From contig CBFIEF010000006.1 in NCBI GenBank assembly GCA_965661545.1, positions 1-64,000 on the forward strand: DNA of 64,000 bases, in the 5' to 3' direction. The translations under genes and the position numbers were made by a program. Under the pieces are notes generated by a model. It was not told where the DNA came from. It was given only the letters and a program-made list of their open reading frames with translations, and searched no databases. The stretch comes from UBA7985 sp965661545 (GTDB taxonomy: Bacteria; Pseudomonadota; Alphaproteobacteria; UBA7985). Shown here piece after piece: positions 25,574 through 34,845 of this stretch (position 1 is the stretch's first letter; every line of letters begins with the position of its first letter).

Positions 25574-27523
25574 ATGAAGGATGACTCATCACAGACCCCG
25601 TCTGACGGGTTGGTCGAAGCGCCATTACTTAGCGCGCAGGTCGCTGAGAGTTGGGAGCGTTGCCAGTTTGCTGGACTTCGACGGGAAGACCCCCTGCGCT
25701 CCGTCATGCTCCATGCCTCAGAACTGCGCGAGAAGCGGGAGCAGAACAATGCGCTGATCCAGCTCGCGCAAACAGAACTGCAAGAACTGTTCTCGCAAGT
25801 CGCCGGTTCGAACTATGTCGTCGCCTTTGCGGACAATACCGGGACCATCCTCGAAGCCATCCACGACCAAGAATTCTCCTCCAGCAGCGCCAGCCGTATG
25901 GTGGTGCCGGGTTCGATTTGGCAGGAAGATATCCGTGGAACAAACGCGCTGGGTCTGTCGATCGCGACCCGTCGCGCTTCTGTGGTGGATGGCGGTGAAC
26001 ATTACTTGAGTCGTCTCGATCAAATCTCCTGTTTTGCCTGTCCGGTCCGCAATTCGCGCAACGAAGTGGTGGGGGTTATTGATGCCTCGACCGACGCCCG
26101 CTCGCGCCAGCGGCACACGCTGGCTTTGGTGAAGCTTGCTTCTGTTAATGTCGAAAACCGTCTGTTTCGATCCGAACACGCTGGCGCGTTGGTCCTCGGA
26201 TTTCACCCCCGAAAAGAATACCTCAACACCACCAGCGCTGCTCTGCTGGCGCTGAATGAAGACGGTTTTGTGGTGGGGGCGAATGGCAGCGCGCAAGAGA
26301 TGCTGCAAGGCTCAGATTTGAGCCGGCCGATCGCCTTTGAGAATCTTTTCGACGCGCGCTTCTCGACGCTGCTGCAGGAGGTGCTGACCCGAGGCACGGC
26401 GATGGTCAAAGACCACATGCGCTCGACGGTTTACTTCACCATCAAAGAAATCGGTCACTTGATGCGGTACATCAACAAGATCCATTTCTCAGCCCCTGAA
26501 TCGCGCATTTTTGGCGGTGTATCAAAGGCGCCCAGCCAGCCAACACCTCAGCCAAAAGCTGCAACCGACGCGCGCGACCCGCAGATCCTCGCGCAGCTGG
26601 ATAAGCTGGAAGAGAGCTTGGCAGATGGTGGTGCCTTGGTGTGTCACGGACCCTATGGTGCCGGAAAATCCGTCATTGCCCGCCAGCTTCTGACGCGGGT
26701 GTCGCCCGGCTCACCTGTCCTCGAGTTGGACTGTGCGCTGATCGATGGGCGGACGTACGAAGGTCTGCTGTTTGGCAACGGGGGCCGTCTCGGGTACTTC
26801 GAGCCTGATTTCATGTCGCCGGTGACGACGACTGATCCCCGCCAAAGCCATGATACGGAGATGTCGCGTGTCTTCTCCGGCAAGATCCAGAAATCGGCCA
26901 AGGGCATGCTGTACCTGCGCAATGCAGAGAAGATGCCGGAGAGAATGGCGGATGATTTGCTGCGTGTAATCCGTGCAATGGAAACACCCGATCCCGACCA
27001 CCACAAGTTCCATATTTTGTTGCCAAACCTTTTGGTCCTTGCCTCGTCCCGTTCGCGTGAAGAGTTTGCAGAATGCGCCTCGCCTGCCCTGCGGGAGTTG
27101 CTCGCTGAAATCCCGGACGAACTGGCTGTTCCATCGCTGAATGAGCGTATGGACATCGATTACGTGATCCGCAGCACGGCAACCGGGTTGGATGATAGTA
27201 AGATTTTGACCGTGGAAACCGTGCGGTTGCTCTCGCAAACCTACTGGCCTTCGTCGATCCGGTCGATGCGAAAGACGCTGCGCCAGATCTTGCGGGCTAG
27301 CACCGATCAGTACGTCAGGCCCCAGCAGGTCGCGCCTTTCCTCTCCACTGAGGAAGATGAAGTACAGCCTTGCCCGTCGTGCTCGGACGGCGTGATCAAG
27401 CGGGACAAGTGCATGACCATCCGCCGGACGTGGCTGCAGAATGACGGCAACATATCGCTTGTTTCACGGAAGCTGGGGCTATCCCGAACAACCATCTATG
27501 CGCATCTGCCGACAAGCGACTAA
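25574..27523 (+). CDS. AcoR-like regulator with GAF, AAA+-like and Fis-type domains, lacking sigma-54 motifs
   Basis: This 649-residue protein has a GAF domain (about 75-200), a PAS-like stretch (about 215-300), an AAA+-related domain (about 335-580) and a C-terminal Fis-type helix-turn-helix (about 614-645, NISLVSRKLGLSRTTIYAHL). Walker A GPYGAGKS (359-366) is intact. The GAFTGA loop that contacts sigma-54 is absent (LFGNGGRLGYFEP lies in its place), and the Walker B position reads GMLYLRNAEKM (444-454), without the Asp-Glu pair. CxxC-x9-C (600-613) precedes the HTH. The start at 25574 is preceded by GGGG at suitable spacing. It is divergent from, and likely controls, the alcohol dehydrogenase/ABC operon, perhaps with sigma-70 RNA polymerase. 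Confidence 0.85.
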   Translation: MKDDSSQTPSDGLVEAPLLSAQVAESWERCQFAGLRREDPLRSVMLHASELREKREQNNALIQLAQTELQELFSQVAGSNYVVAFADNTGTILEAIHDQEFSSSSASRMVVPGSIWQEDIRGTNALGLSIATRRASVVDGGEHYLSRLDQISCFACPVRNSRNEVVGVIDASTDARSRQRHTLALVKLASVNVENRLFRSEHAGALVLGFHPRKEYLNTTSAALLALNEDGFVVGANGSAQEMLQGSDLSRPIAFENLFDARFSTLLQEVLTRGTAMVKDHMRSTVYFTIKEIGHLMRYINKIHFSAPESRIFGGVSKAPSQPTPQPKAATDARDPQILAQLDKLEESLADGGALVCHGPYGAGKSVIARQLLTRVSPGSPVLELDCALIDGRTYEGLLFGNGGRLGYFEPDFMSPVTTTDPRQSHDTEMSRVFSGKIQKSAKGMLYLRNAEKMPERMADDLLRVIRAMETPDPDHHKFHILLPNLLVLASSRSREEFAECASPALRELLAEIPDELAVPSLNERMDIDYVIRSTATGLDDSKILTVETVRLLSQTYWPSSIRSMRKTLRQILRASTDQYVRPQQVAPFLSTEEDEVQPCPSCSDGVIKRDKCMTIRRTWLQNDGNISLVSRKLGLSRTTIYAHLPTSD

Positions 27524-27558
27524 GCTTCGAGGGGACGCACGCGGGATTTTGGTAATGA

Positions 27559-27632
27559 TGGACCATACAGGATTCGAACCTGTGGCCTTCCGATTAGGAA
27601 TCGGACGCTCTATCCGACTGAGCTAATGGTCC
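27559..27632 (-). tRNA. tRNA-Arg (anticodon CCT)
   Basis: The minus strand folds into a standard cloverleaf: acceptor stem GGACCAT paired with ATGGTCC, D-arm with AGCTCAGTCGG, anticodon stem TCCGA/TCGGA around loop TTCCTAA with anticodon CCT (codon AGG), and T-arm with GGTTCGAATCC. The discriminator is A and CCA is not encoded. No integrase or att repeat was seen beside it. Confidence 0.95.
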
Positions 27633-27679
27633 ATCGCGGGGGCATAATAGGGTTTAATCCGGATGCGTCTAGGGCCGGA

Positions 27680-28630
27680 TTACCAGGCCTTTGCGTCTTC
27701 CACCGCTTGTGTAAGCGCCTCGGCGATGGTTGGTTCGCCGGCGGAATGCCCTGCTTGCTGAATGACGCGCAAATCCAACGTTGGCCACAGCTCTTTGAGG
27801 GCAAAAGCGCCTTCGAGTGGGCAGATCATATCAAACCGACCGTGCACCAGAATCCCTGGCACGGACGGTGCGGACGTGAGCGCGGAGAGTGCGCCAGCGT
27901 GGATGTCGTCGAAGAAGCAATGGTGCGCGAGATAGTGCGCTTCGAGCCGTGCCATGCGCCATGCTCCTTCGGAGCGGCCAAAACCTCGGCTTCCAGCCAG
28001 AGAAGAACAAGCCGCCTCATAGTTCGCCCACGCTTCGCCCGCCGCCAGACGAACAGTGGTATTTCGGCTGCCAAGCTGTTGCAGATAGCCCTCGAGTGGC
28101 TGGTCCCGCAAATCTTCAGGCAGGGCGTTGAGCCATGCTTGGTGGGCGTCGGGGTAGAATTGCCTGAGGCCATCGAGGAACCAAGCGCGATCCCCCTCTC
28201 GGCCCAAAAACAGGCCGCGCAAGATCATGCCCTGAACCCGGCTTGGGTGCGTACCAAGGTAAGCCAGCGCCAACGTCGCGCCCCATGAACCGCCAAAGAC
28301 CAGCCAATCAGAGAGGCCGAGGGCCTCTCGCAGCGTCTCGATATCAGCCACCAGATGCGGCGTTGTGTTGGCGTATAGCCCGCCGGAGGGAGTCGATTTT
28401 CCTGCGCCGCGCTGGTCAAACTGGATGATGCGATAGTGATCGAGATCGAAAAAGCGCCGGGTCCACGCGTTTGAACCCGCGCCCGGTCCGCCGTGCAAGC
28501 AGACTACGGGCACGCCGTCGGGGTTCCCGGCTTGCTCGTAGTAAAGCGTATGGCCATCTGAAACGGCCAAATAGCCGCTATCATAGGATTGATAGCGGGG
28601 ATGTTGCTGAGAGTGTTCGACCTTATCCAT
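27680..28630 (-). CDS. pip: Proline iminopeptidase (alpha/beta hydrolase)
   Basis: This 316-residue S33-family peptidase has the oxyanion-hole segment HGGPGAG (46-52), the FDQRGAGKSTP motif, the nucleophile elbow GGSWG with Ser115, and late VHGRFDM and QQAGHS segments carrying the acid and histidine. It removes N-terminal proline from peptides in the cytoplasm. The length matches the family (about 315). It stands alone on the minus strand, divergent from pmbA across 51 bases. Confidence 0.93.
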   Translation of the reverse strand: MDKVEHSQQHPRYQSYDSGYLAVSDGHTLYYEQAGNPDGVPVVCLHGGPGAGSNAWTRRFFDLDHYRIIQFDQRGAGKSTPSGGLYANTTPHLVADIETLREALGLSDWLVFGGSWGATLALAYLGTHPSRVQGMILRGLFLGREGDRAWFLDGLRQFYPDAHQAWLNALPEDLRDQPLEGYLQQLGSRNTTVRLAAGEAWANYEAACSSLAGSRGFGRSEGAWRMARLEAHYLAHHCFFDDIHAGALSALTSAPSVPGILVHGRFDMICPLEGAFALKELWPTLDLRVIQQAGHSAGEPTIAEALTQAVEDAKAW

Positions 28631-28681
28631 GCTTCACCCTATATCAGAGCTAACGCTTCACTTCACGAAATGAGATACGCC

Positions 28682-30037
28682 ATGAGCACTGCAAACACGG
28701 CTGACGACCTGCAACTGGAAAACCGTGTTGCGACCTTGTTGGACCTTGCAAAGAAAGTTGGGGCCGATGCAGCGGACGCGACCGTCTTTGGCAGCGATCA
28801 GATTTCTGTGGGCCGTCGCTTGGGACAGGTTGAGACGCTGGAACGGGCGGACAGTGCCGGTGTTGATTTACGCGTGTTCGTCAACGGACAGATTGCACAA
28901 GTCAGCGGCAGCGACTTGACCGATGGCGGTTTGGAGCGGTTGGCAGAACGGGCTGTGGGCATGGCAAAATATAGCCCCGCCGACCCGTTTGCTCAGCTTG
29001 CAGACCCGGATCAGCTGGCGACGGATCTTCCAGTGCTTGAGACTTGCGATCCTGTGGAACCCAGTACCGAGGACATGCTGAACCGAGCAGCAGAGGCTGA
29101 GGAAGCCATGCTCGGGGTTGAGGGGATTACGAACTCTGGGGGTGCTTCAGCAGGTTGGACGAAATCTTCGCTGGTGATTGCCACGACCAACGGTTTTTTG
29201 GGCAGTGTTCAGTCAACGCGCCAAGGTCTGTCGGTAAGTGGCATCGCAGGCGAGGGCGAAGCGCAGAAGCGGGATTACGACTACTCGCTCGCAGTGTTCG
29301 GTGAAGACCTGAAAGACGCGCGTGAAATTGGCCTTGAAGCAGGCCGTCGCTCCGTCCGGCAGCTTGGCGCGAAGCAGGGGGCTACGGCGCAGGTTCCAGT
29401 AATTTTTGAGCCTCGCGTCGCGGTGCGCATGTTTGCGCTGCTGATGGGGGCGATCAATGGGGAGTCCGTGGTGCGCGGCACGTCTCTGCTGGCGGATCAT
29501 GTCGGTAAGCCTGTGATTGCACCGGGGCTTTCCGTGTTTGAGGATCCGTTCAGAGAGCGCGGTCAGGGCTCGCGACCTTTTGACGGTGAAGGATTGCCCG
29601 TGCGCCAAAATACGTTGTTTGATCAGGGTATTCTCACCACACATCTGCATAACCTCGCAACGGCTAAGCAGGCTGGCGTTGAGCCAACGGGCCATGCAAG
29701 CCGAGGCGGCGCTTCGGTCGGGATCGGTTACGCCAACGCGTGGTTGTCGCCGTCGGAGCTTTCTGTTGAGGACATGCTGAAAGACGCGGGTGTGGCATTC
29801 TACGTCACCTCCCTGATGGGGCAGGGCGCGAATATGATTACGGGTGACTACAGCCAAGGCGCCACCGGTTTTTGGGTGCGCAATGGCGAGTTGGCGGAGC
29901 CGGTTGAAAGCATGACGTTGGGCGGTAAGCTGCAAGATATGTGGATGGCCATGTCCACTGCCAGCGACTTGACGTGGTTTGGCGGTATGGGGGCGCCCAC
30001 GTTGCAGATGACCGGCTTGACGATCGCCGGAACCTGA
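28682..30037 (+). CDS. pmbA: Metalloprotease subunit PmbA/TldE
   Basis: This 451-residue protein of the TldD/PmbA (U62) family has the family patterns SDQISVGRRLGQVETLERADSAG near the N terminus and EDPFRERGQGSRPFDGEGLP in the C-terminal half. It lacks the HExxxH zinc motif found in TldD, as expected for the partner subunit; together they form a heterodimeric protease acting on small peptides. The ATG at 28682 (MSTANTADD) was chosen over upstream in-frame starts. The partner tldD lies nearby at 33177-34595 on the opposite strand. Confidence 0.92.
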   Translation: MSTANTADDLQLENRVATLLDLAKKVGADAADATVFGSDQISVGRRLGQVETLERADSAGVDLRVFVNGQIAQVSGSDLTDGGLERLAERAVGMAKYSPADPFAQLADPDQLATDLPVLETCDPVEPSTEDMLNRAAEAEEAMLGVEGITNSGGASAGWTKSSLVIATTNGFLGSVQSTRQGLSVSGIAGEGEAQKRDYDYSLAVFGEDLKDAREIGLEAGRRSVRQLGAKQGATAQVPVIFEPRVAVRMFALLMGAINGESVVRGTSLLADHVGKPVIAPGLSVFEDPFRERGQGSRPFDGEGLPVRQNTLFDQGILTTHLHNLATAKQAGVEPTGHASRGGASVGIGYANAWLSPSELSVEDMLKDAGVAFYVTSLMGQGANMITGDYSQGATGFWVRNGELAEPVESMTLGGKLQDMWMAMSTASDLTWFGGMGAPTLQMTGLTIAGT

Positions 30038-30053
30038 TTTAGCGGTCAGGCAG

Positions 30054-31181
30054 ATGGTCCTGTTGCTGCTCTATCGCTTCGTAACATTTCTCGCTGCACC
30101 CTTTGTTGCGCTGGCGCTACTGCTGCGCGGTGATGGTTTTAGAACAGTGGGGCATCGCTTGGGCTTTGTGCCGAGTAAAGCGCGCGCAACGCTGTGGTTT
30201 CACGCAGCTTCCGTCGGTGAATTTCGCGCGCTACAGCCTTTGATCGAAATGGACTGGGACCGCGATGTTGTCGTGACACTTCAGAGCCGCCAAGGCCTGG
30301 CTGTGGCGCGGCAAGACTTGGCCCCTCATTTCGCAGTTTTACCCGCCCCGCTGGACGCGCCCTTTACCACTTCAGCTTTCGTCCATCGAATGAAGCCGGC
30401 GGCTTTGGTTCTGGTCGAAAGCGAGCTTTGGCCGGGTTGGATGGCGACGCTCAACAGTCGGCGTATACCCGCTGTATTACTGGATGGCGCTGTGTCGGAA
30501 ACCAGCGCTCGGCGTTGGGGACAGTTGACCGGCTTGGCGCATCCGATTGGCGATGCTTTGGCCCAAGTCACGACGAGCAGTCAGGCTAAGAAACGGGCGC
30601 TCGACGCCGTGGGTTTCGGGCCTGCAACTCTTGCTCTACCCCTCAAGCTCGCTGGCGAAGCTTTGCCAGTCGATGCTTCTTTGCATCGGCAATGGGTCGA
30701 GTGGCGCGGAACCGCGCCGCTCGTCATTTTGGCGAATGCCCACCGGTCGGAGATTGATGCGCTGAAAGCGCTGATTGGTGACGTGGATCCAGCGGCGAAG
30801 TTCATCATTGCCCCGCGTCATCCGGATCAAATCAACGCCTTTCAAAGAGCCTTTGGCGCGGCGGATGAGCAGCTGGCCTATTGGACCAGCTTCGGCACTT
30901 TGGGCTCGCTCTATGCCTTAGGCGGAACCGTGGTGATGGGGGGAGGGTTTGATGACGAAATCGGGTCTCACAATCCCCTTGAGGCGCTGCGAGCGGGGTG
31001 CGCCGTGGTTCGAGGGCCCCACGCGGGAAAGCAGGCGGACGTCATCACTTTGCTGGAACAGCACGGGATGATTACGGTAGCTCCGGGTTGGCCCAAGACA
31101 ACTGCGGATATCGAGGAATTGGATCAGCTTGCACGCACTGCATTGCAACAGGCGCGCTGGGCCATCGAAACCGTGCTTTAG
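30054..31181 (+). CDS. waaA: 3-deoxy-D-manno-octulosonic acid (Kdo) transferase WaaA
   Basis: This 375-residue GT30 enzyme adds Kdo to lipid IVA in lipopolysaccharide synthesis on the cytoplasmic face of the inner membrane. An N-terminal hydrophobic anchor is followed by LWFHAASVGE, VLVESELWPG, IIAPRHPDQ and the C-terminal GSHNPLEALRAGCAVVRGPH, all family hallmarks. It is about 40-50 residues shorter than most WaaA proteins but has all blocks. It follows pmbA by 16 bases, and its stop overlaps the convergent xseA stop by four bases. Confidence 0.93.
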   Translation: MVLLLLYRFVTFLAAPFVALALLLRGDGFRTVGHRLGFVPSKARATLWFHAASVGEFRALQPLIEMDWDRDVVVTLQSRQGLAVARQDLAPHFAVLPAPLDAPFTTSAFVHRMKPAALVLVESELWPGWMATLNSRRIPAVLLDGAVSETSARRWGQLTGLAHPIGDALAQVTTSSQAKKRALDAVGFGPATLALPLKLAGEALPVDASLHRQWVEWRGTAPLVILANAHRSEIDALKALIGDVDPAAKFIIAPRHPDQINAFQRAFGAADEQLAYWTSFGTLGSLYALGGTVVMGGGFDDEIGSHNPLEALRAGCAVVRGPHAGKQADVITLLEQHGMITVAPGWPKTTADIEELDQLARTALQQARWAIETVL

Positions 31182-32707
31182 AGCAGAGAGCCTTGGTCGT
31201 CCGCCGGAGGGCTCGGCTTTTTTGGGCGAGAGGCGGGCTTTACGGGCGGCTTGGGAGTTCCCTCCGGAGCCGCAACCACGTCCACGGCACCATCGATAAA
31301 GTGCAGCTTCAGCCCCATCCCGTCTTCGACTGCGCCGGCGCGCGGAACCACTTCACCATCGGCAGTACTGACCCAAACATAGCCTTGCTCCAGCAATCGA
31401 TCCCGGCTTTTGGCAAATGAATCCAGCAGGCGCTGAGCGTTATCGAGGGTTTGCTTATACTGTGTCAGGCTTCGTGTGCTCGCCTGCAGCAGGCGATCGG
31501 CGAAGCGCTGGGCTTGCACATTTTGGCCAAGCGTTTGCAGCCGCTGCCGAGAGGCCCCGCGGAGGCGATCTCCCAAGCTGCTGGTCTGCTCCGCCATGCG
31601 GTGCAGTTTTTCGCGCGGATGTCTGACTTTGGCCGACAGAGTATCCAACCGGCTCTTTTGCGCCCGAATGGCCGTTTCCAACGCTCGATCCAGCCGCTGG
31701 TCGAGCACGTCCAATGATTGCAGACGCTGATGTAGCAGCCGGTTTGGATCACCTAAGCCACGCGCCAGACCGGAAAGGTCGGATTGCGCCAGCGTGACGC
31801 GGCGCTGTAGCCCACGACCCAAACGCGAGCCAAATTCTTCGATACCGAGCAAAAGGTCTGCGCGCACCGGGACGGCCATCTCGGCCGCACCTGTTGGCGT
31901 TGGAGCACGACGGTCGGCGACAAAGTCGATCAAGGTCGTGTCGGTTTCGTGGCCCACAGCGGAAATGACCGGAATGGTGCTTTCGGCTACAGCGCGCACG
32001 ACGGCTTCTTCGTTGAAGCCCCAAAGATCTTCGAGTGATCCACCACCGCGACCGACAATCAGGACATCGGGACGCGGAACGGAGCCCTCGGCTGGCAACG
32101 CGTTAAAGCCGCGCACCGCTTTGGCAATATCGGGGGCGGCTTTTTCGCCCTGAACCGCCACGGGCCACAGAATGACGTGGCGCGGAAAACGGTCGCTGAC
32201 GCGGTGCAGTATATCGCGAATGACGGCCCCGGTCGGGGAAGTCACAACGCCAATAACCCGAGGTAAGAACGGAATGGGCAGCTTGCGGTCGTTGTCAAAC
32301 AGCCCTTCTTCCATCAGCCGTTTGCGACGGTCTTCGAGCAGCTTCAGCAGTGCGCCTTCGCCCGCCAGCTCCATCGATTCAATAACGACTTGATACTTTG
32401 ATCCGCCGGGGAAGGTGGTCAGCTTGCCGGTGACGATGACTTCCATGCCTTCTTCGGCACGGATTGACAGCTTAGAAACCGCGCCGCGCCAACAGACGGC
32501 ATCAATCACCGCTTTTTCGTCCTTGAGCGTCAAATAGAGATGCCCGGAGCGGTGATAATTAGGCCGCGAGATTTCCCCGCGAATGCGCACGCGGTCAAAG
32601 GTCGTCTCAACCGTCCGCTTCACCGCTTGCGCGATTTCCGTAACGCTGAATTCGGGAGCGTTGGAGGCTTGGGGGGCCTCTTTGTCATCGAAGTCGAAAA
32701 TGTCCAT
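31178..32707 (-). CDS. xseA: Exodeoxyribonuclease VII large subunit
   Basis: This 509-residue catalytic subunit of exonuclease VII has an N-terminal OB-fold (VRIRGEISRPNYHRSGHLYLTLKD), the nuclease core (VITSPTGAVIRDILHR-like, DVLIVGRGGGSLEDLW and AVGHETDTTLIDFVADRRAPTPTGAAE) and a long coiled-coil C-terminal half. It degrades single-stranded DNA from both ends. The small subunit xseB is not in the window. tadA lies 17 bases upstream on the same strand, so tldD, tadA and xseA may share a transcript. Confidence 0.96.
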   Translation of the reverse strand: MDIFDFDDKEAPQASNAPEFSVTEIAQAVKRTVETTFDRVRIRGEISRPNYHRSGHLYLTLKDEKAVIDAVCWRGAVSKLSIRAEEGMEVIVTGKLTTFPGGSKYQVVIESMELAGEGALLKLLEDRRKRLMEEGLFDNDRKLPIPFLPRVIGVVTSPTGAVIRDILHRVSDRFPRHVILWPVAVQGEKAAPDIAKAVRGFNALPAEGSVPRPDVLIVGRGGGSLEDLWGFNEEAVVRAVAESTIPVISAVGHETDTTLIDFVADRRAPTPTGAAEMAVPVRADLLLGIEEFGSRLGRGLQRRVTLAQSDLSGLARGLGDPNRLLHQRLQSLDVLDQRLDRALETAIRAQKSRLDTLSAKVRHPREKLHRMAEQTSSLGDRLRGASRQRLQTLGQNVQAQRFADRLLQASTRSLTQYKQTLDNAQRLLDSFAKSRDRLLEQGYVWVSTADGEVVPRAGAVEDGMGLKLHFIDGAVDVVAAPEGTPKPPVKPASRPKKPSPPADDQGSLL

Positions 32708-32724
32708 AATGTTGGCTTAGCAGG

Positions 32725-33168
32725 TCAGCGACGCTGGGCAAAGAACCGCTTGAGGACTTCTCCACAGCGGCTTTCCTCAACACCAGCGATGACTTCCGGC
32801 GCGTGGTGGCAGGTTGGTTGCGAGAACACGCGCGGACCATGGTCTACGCCGCCAGATTTTGGGTCTGGCGCGCCGTAGTACAGCCGACGAAGCCGGGCCA
32901 GAGAAATGGCACCGGCACACATGGGGCAGGGCTCTAAGGTAACGTACAAATCGCAGTCATGGAGCCACTTTGAACCAGTTTTCGCCGTTGCTTCACGGAT
33001 GGCGAGCAATTCGGCGTGCGCGGAGGGGTCTTGGTCGCCCTCGACTCGATTGCGTGCGGTGGCAATGATTATCCCGTCGCGCACAATCACGGCCCCCACC
33101 GGGACTTCCCCCGCCTGTTCTGCCTCTCGCGCGGCGGCAAGGGCGTCTTCGATAAAGGCAAGGGTCAT
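32725..33168 (-). CDS. tadA: tRNA-specific adenosine deaminase TadA
   Basis: This 147-residue cytidine-deaminase-fold enzyme converts adenosine to inosine at the wobble position of tRNA-Arg(ACG). The zinc site is visible as HAE (His51, Glu53) and PCPMC (Cys81, Cys84). The length and pattern (EVPVGAVIVRDG, then AGAISLARLRRLYYGA) fit TadA. It lies 8 bases after tldD on the minus strand. Confidence 0.95.
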   Translation of the reverse strand: MTLAFIEDALAAAREAEQAGEVPVGAVIVRDGIIIATARNRVEGDQDPSAHAELLAIREATAKTGSKWLHDCDLYVTLEPCPMCAGAISLARLRRLYYGAPDPKSGGVDHGPRVFSQPTCHHAPEVIAGVEESRCGEVLKRFFAQRR

Positions 33169-33176
33169 GGCGGCGA

Positions 33177-34595
33177 CTAGACCTGTGTGCCGCCAACAGT
33201 AATAGCGTCGATCTTACAAGTCGGCTGTCCGACCGTCACCGGCAGGCTTTGGCCGGCCTTGCCACACATGCCTACGCCTTTTTTGATGGCCATGTCGTTG
33301 CCGACCATGGAGACGCGGCGCATGACCTCAGGGCCATTGCCGATGAGTGTTACACCCTTGATCGGTTCCGCGATCTTGCCGTTCCGAATGCGGTAAGCCT
33401 CCGTAATTTTGAACGTGAATTGGCCGTTGGTGATGTCCACTTGGCCACCACCAAAATCGACGGCGTAAATACCGTCTTTGACCGACGCAATGATTTCAGC
33501 CGGATCGTCGTTTCCAGCCGCCATAAAGGTGTTGGTCATCCGTGGCATGGGTGCGTGTGAATAGGATTCACGCCGCCCATTGCCCGTCGCCGCAACGCCC
33601 ATGAGGCGGGAGTTCATGCGATCCTGCATGTAACCGACCAGCCTGCCGTTCTCGATCAGCACGTTCCGCTGCGTCGGCGTGCCTTCGTCGTCGATGGCGA
33701 GCGAGCCTCGGTGATCGGTCAGCGTACCATCGTCGATGATGGTCACGCCGGGGGCAGCGACCATCTCACCCATCATGCCCGCGTAGAGCGAGGTTTGTTT
33801 GCGGTTGAAATCGCCTTCTAGGCCGTGGCCCACCGCCTCGTGCAGCAGCACGCCGGGCCAGCCGGGACCGCACACAACAGTCATTTCGCCCGCAGGCGCA
33901 TCGACGGCTTCGAGGTTCACTTCGGCTTGGCGAATGGCTTGCTGGATTGCTTCTTCCCACGCCAACTCGCCGATATGGGGATCGAGCGCTGTGCGGCCAC
34001 CGAGCGCAAAGCCGCCCGCTTCGCGCTTTTCACCGTCCTGGAGCATCACCGAAACGCGCATGGACGACATGGGCCGGGAGTCGCTGACGCGAAAACCGCC
34101 CGGGCGCAGGATGGTGACATCCTTGTGTGCGGTGGAAAGTGCCACGGTTACCTGACGCACGCGAGGGTCCGCCGCGCGTGCGGCGGCGTCGATGGTCTGT
34201 GCTAGGGAGACCTGGCGTTCGAACGATGGCCCAGACTCGATCACGTCTTCGTCGGTGTAGGGGCGCTGGTTGGTGCCAGATGGATCCACGGCGAAACTAC
34301 CGCCGCCAGATTTGGCTGCAGCAGCAGCGGTCTGCCCGGCACGGACAAGCGAATCTTCAGTCAGGCGATCCGAATGCGCGTAGCCCGTTAGCTCGCCCGC
34401 CACGGCGCGCAAGCCAAAGCCGCGATCCTCGTCATAGGACGCGCGCTTGAGCCGTCCATCGTCGAAAACCAGCGTTTGAGCCTTGGAGTGTTCAAGGTAC
34501 AGCTCGCCATCATCAGCACCGGAAAGCGCCGACTCCGTTTTTGTCAAAGCAACATCGGGGTCGAGGTCGAGGTCAGGAAGCAGCGGCAGGCCCAT
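33177..34595 (-). CDS. tldD: Metalloprotease subunit TldD
   Basis: This 472-residue catalytic subunit of the TldD/PmbA protease has its zinc motif HEAVGH at His252-His257, followed by GLEGDFNRK. The N terminus has the family LYLEHSKAQTLVFDDGRLKRA pattern. The ATG at 34595 fits the AGGA ribosome site better than the TTG two codons upstream. It is divergent from ctaC across 250 bases, an arrangement seen in other alphaproteobacteria. The 250-base gap holds no further gene, and I found no clear promoter in it. Confidence 0.95.
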   Translation of the reverse strand: MGLPLLPDLDLDPDVALTKTESALSGADDGELYLEHSKAQTLVFDDGRLKRASYDEDRGFGLRAVAGELTGYAHSDRLTEDSLVRAGQTAAAAAKSGGGSFAVDPSGTNQRPYTDEDVIESGPSFERQVSLAQTIDAAARAADPRVRQVTVALSTAHKDVTILRPGGFRVSDSRPMSSMRVSVMLQDGEKREAGGFALGGRTALDPHIGELAWEEAIQQAIRQAEVNLEAVDAPAGEMTVVCGPGWPGVLLHEAVGHGLEGDFNRKQTSLYAGMMGEMVAAPGVTIIDDGTLTDHRGSLAIDDEGTPTQRNVLIENGRLVGYMQDRMNSRLMGVAATGNGRRESYSHAPMPRMTNTFMAAGNDDPAEIIASVKDGIYAVDFGGGQVDITNGQFTFKITEAYRIRNGKIAEPIKGVTLIGNGPEVMRRVSMVGNDMAIKKGVGMCGKAGQSLPVTVGQPTCKIDAITVGGTQV

Positions 34596-34845
34596 ATTCA
34601 ATCATCCTAAGCAAAGGTGCGTTGCAGAGTCAGGTAGGCTCTGCGGTCAGCATTGCCAAGTGTAACGTTTTCTAAAGCCACGAATAGCAGATTTCCCGCG
34701 TCAATACGCCCTGCGGCTCACCTATGACTTTGCTTGTGAAAGTATGTCGTCTAAGAACATCTCGAAGCAGGCGGAAGACGGCATGGTTTCTCCCATCCGA
34801 CCCCGCCAATTCGCTTAACATTTTAACGGCAAGTAGACAGGTCCC

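Noticed and set aside
27559..27680. tRNA-Arg as an integration site
   Set aside because: No integrase, no direct repeat of the tRNA 3' end and no cargo island lie beside it.
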